Position numbers and translations under genes: made by a program. A DNA stretch of 64,000 bases. It comes from Bifidobacterium scaligerum. Lineage in GTDB: Bacteria > Actinomycetota > Actinomycetes > Actinomycetales > Bifidobacteriaceae. The DNA lies in assembly GCF_002802865.1 (NCBI RefSeq), contig NZ_PGLQ01000001.1:558001-622000 (forward strand), read 5' to 3'. Under the pieces are notes generated by a model, which saw only the letters and a list, made by a program, of their open reading frames with translations, did not search any database and had not been told where the DNA came from. This document shows, one piece after another, positions 63,043 through 64,000 of the stretch (position 1 is its first letter; each line of letters opens with the position of its first letter).

Positions 63043-64000
63043 TCATTCCTCTTGTCGGGTCTCCACATGCAAAGCGTTGTACAGCGTCTCGGCCTTGGCA
63101 TGGCCGATGCCTCTGACCGCTTCGAAATCCTCCACACTAGCTTCTCGCATGGCCTTTACGGATCCGAAGTGTGCGAGTAGACGCTTCTGGTAACTTTCGC
63201 CGATGCCGGGAATATCGTCCAGCGCGCTGCGCAGAGCGCCTTTGCGCCGCTGCTGGCGATGGTAGGTGATGGCGAAACGATGGGATTCGTCACGCACGCG
63301 TTGCAACAGATACATACCTTCAGATTGACGTTTGAGGATGATCGGATAGTCATCGTCCGGAACCCATACCTCTTCAAGTCGTTTGGCCAGACCGCAAACG
63401 GCCACATCGTCCACACCACAATCGCTTAACGCCTTGGCCGCCGCCATGACCTGTGGTCGCCCACCGTCAACCACTACGAGATTCGGCTTGTAAGCGAAAT
63501 GCCTCCGGTTGGTGTTTTGCTGGACGAGCATGTCTACGTCATCCGAAGTTGCTTCCGAATGCTCGGATGCACCCTGCGACGGTGCCTCAGCATCTCGGAA
63601 TGATGCCTGAGCCGTAGCGGCTTGAGCAGCCCGCTCCTCGGCGTCAATGCTCTCGCCTGAATCACCAGCGATATTGCCATGGCGAAAACGCCGGGTCAGA
63701 GTCTCGTAAAGAGCGGACAGATCATCCACCGCGCCCTTGCCGTCATTACCTCGGATGGCAAACCGGCGATACTCGGATTTCTTGGCTATCGCATCTTCAA
63801 ACACCACCATTGAAGCTACTTGGAATGAACCGTCTACGGTATTTGAAATGTCGTAGCACTCAATGCGTAATGGCGCTTCAGACAAGCCCAAAGCCTTGGC
63901 CACATCATTCATGGCCTGAGTACGGGCTCCCATGTCTGAGATACGACTCATTTTTGCCCGCGCCAAAGCCTGCTTCGCATTGTCGTTGGCACGATCCATA
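63043..64000 (-). CDS. uvrC: Excinuclease ABC subunit C, C-terminal part (5' end outside window)
   Basis: About 318 residues are visible, open at the right edge. The RNase H-like endonuclease region (IECYDISNTVDGSFQVASMVVF, VVVDGGRPQV) and the C-terminal double helix-hairpin-helix (LDDIPGIGESYQKRLL, VRGIGHAKAETL) are present. It makes the 5' incision in nucleotide excision repair. An insertion of about 60 Ala/Glu/Ser-rich residues lies between the conserved blocks. The visible ATG at 63999 is internal. Confidence 0.97.
   Translation of the reverse strand, partial: MDRANDNAKQALARAKMSRISDMGARTQAMNDVAKALGLSEAPLRIECYDISNTVDGSFQVASMVVFEDAIAKKSEYRRFAIRGNDGKGAVDDLSALYETLTRRFRHGNIAGDSGESIDAEERAAQAATAQASFRDAEAPSQGASEHSEATSDDVDMLVQQNTNRRHFAYKPNLVVVDGGRPQVMAAAKALSDCGVDDVAVCGLAKRLEEVWVPDDDYPIILKRQSEGMYLLQRVRDESHRFAITYHRQQRRKGALRSALDDIPGIGESYQKRLLAHFGSVKAMREASVEDFEAVRGIGHAKAETLYNALHVETRQEE

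Overview
The window looks like a chromosomal segment of a bifidobacterium, most likely Bifidobacterium longum or a close relative. The evidence is the gene content: a single-protein cytidylate kinase-Der fusion, the long actinobacterial transaldolase next to transketolase (used in the bifid shunt), a PerM-type membrane protein between sucCD and purH, and the series uvrC-aroE-rapZ-whiA-pgk-tpiA-secG. Coding GC is high outside one AT-rich island. The species name is an inference; no database was searched.

Layout. (1) 1-13.5 kb: the right end of a siphovirus-type prophage. It carries a tail tube gene (cut by the window edge), a frameshifted tail-assembly chaperone, tape measure, distal tail and hub/fibre proteins, small structural genes, a membrane protein, a CHAP endolysin and a holin. 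A reversed two-gene unit follows (a 52-aa ORF overlapping a GNAT-like gene), then tRNA-Pro(GGG), a plausible attachment gene. No integrase is in view. (2) 13.7-45.5 kb: core genome: cmk-der, rluB-like, aquaporin, DUF3017, purH-perM-sucD-sucC, apt, yajC, ruvBAC, yebC, a HIT hydrolase, thrS, five tRNAs, PAC2, uppP, a fructosamine-kinase-like protein, hrcA-dnaJ2 with a perfect CIRCE, tkt, tal, an aminotransferase, brnQ, a double-CMD protein and a short MetE-like protein. (3) 45.53-51.17 kb: an AT-rich integrative element with a tyrosine integrase, a serine resolvase, three small unknown genes and about 2 kb of hairpin-rich non-coding DNA. (4) 51.4-64 kb: an XRE-aminotransferase fusion with its own palindromic operator, a PfkB kinase/ADP-ribosylglycohydrolase/HAD/LDH cluster, secG, tpiA, pgk, whiA, rapZ, aroE and the 3' part of uvrC.

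Main discoveries. The island ends share TCCACTGG; joining the flanks there restores a perfect 11-bp-arm palindrome directly after the metE-like stop codon. That palindrome is the first hairpin of a two-copy, roughly 110-bp structured intergenic repeat, so the island has split a repeat unit. In the prophage, a small gene too short for ordinary ORF calling overlaps the GNAT-like gene and makes a candidate two-component accessory unit. A LexA-type box sits beside a TATAAT in front of ruvAB. The aminotransferase fused to an XRE domain has a 35-bp inverted repeat just upstream of its start.

How the genes fit together. tkt, tal, tpiA, pgk and ldh serve central carbohydrate metabolism. hrcA and dnaJ2 form a heat-shock unit under CIRCE. 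ruvA and ruvB appear SOS-controlled, apart from ruvC. Most core genes are separated by strong hairpin terminators, several from one recurring GGCTCCC/GGGAGCC family.
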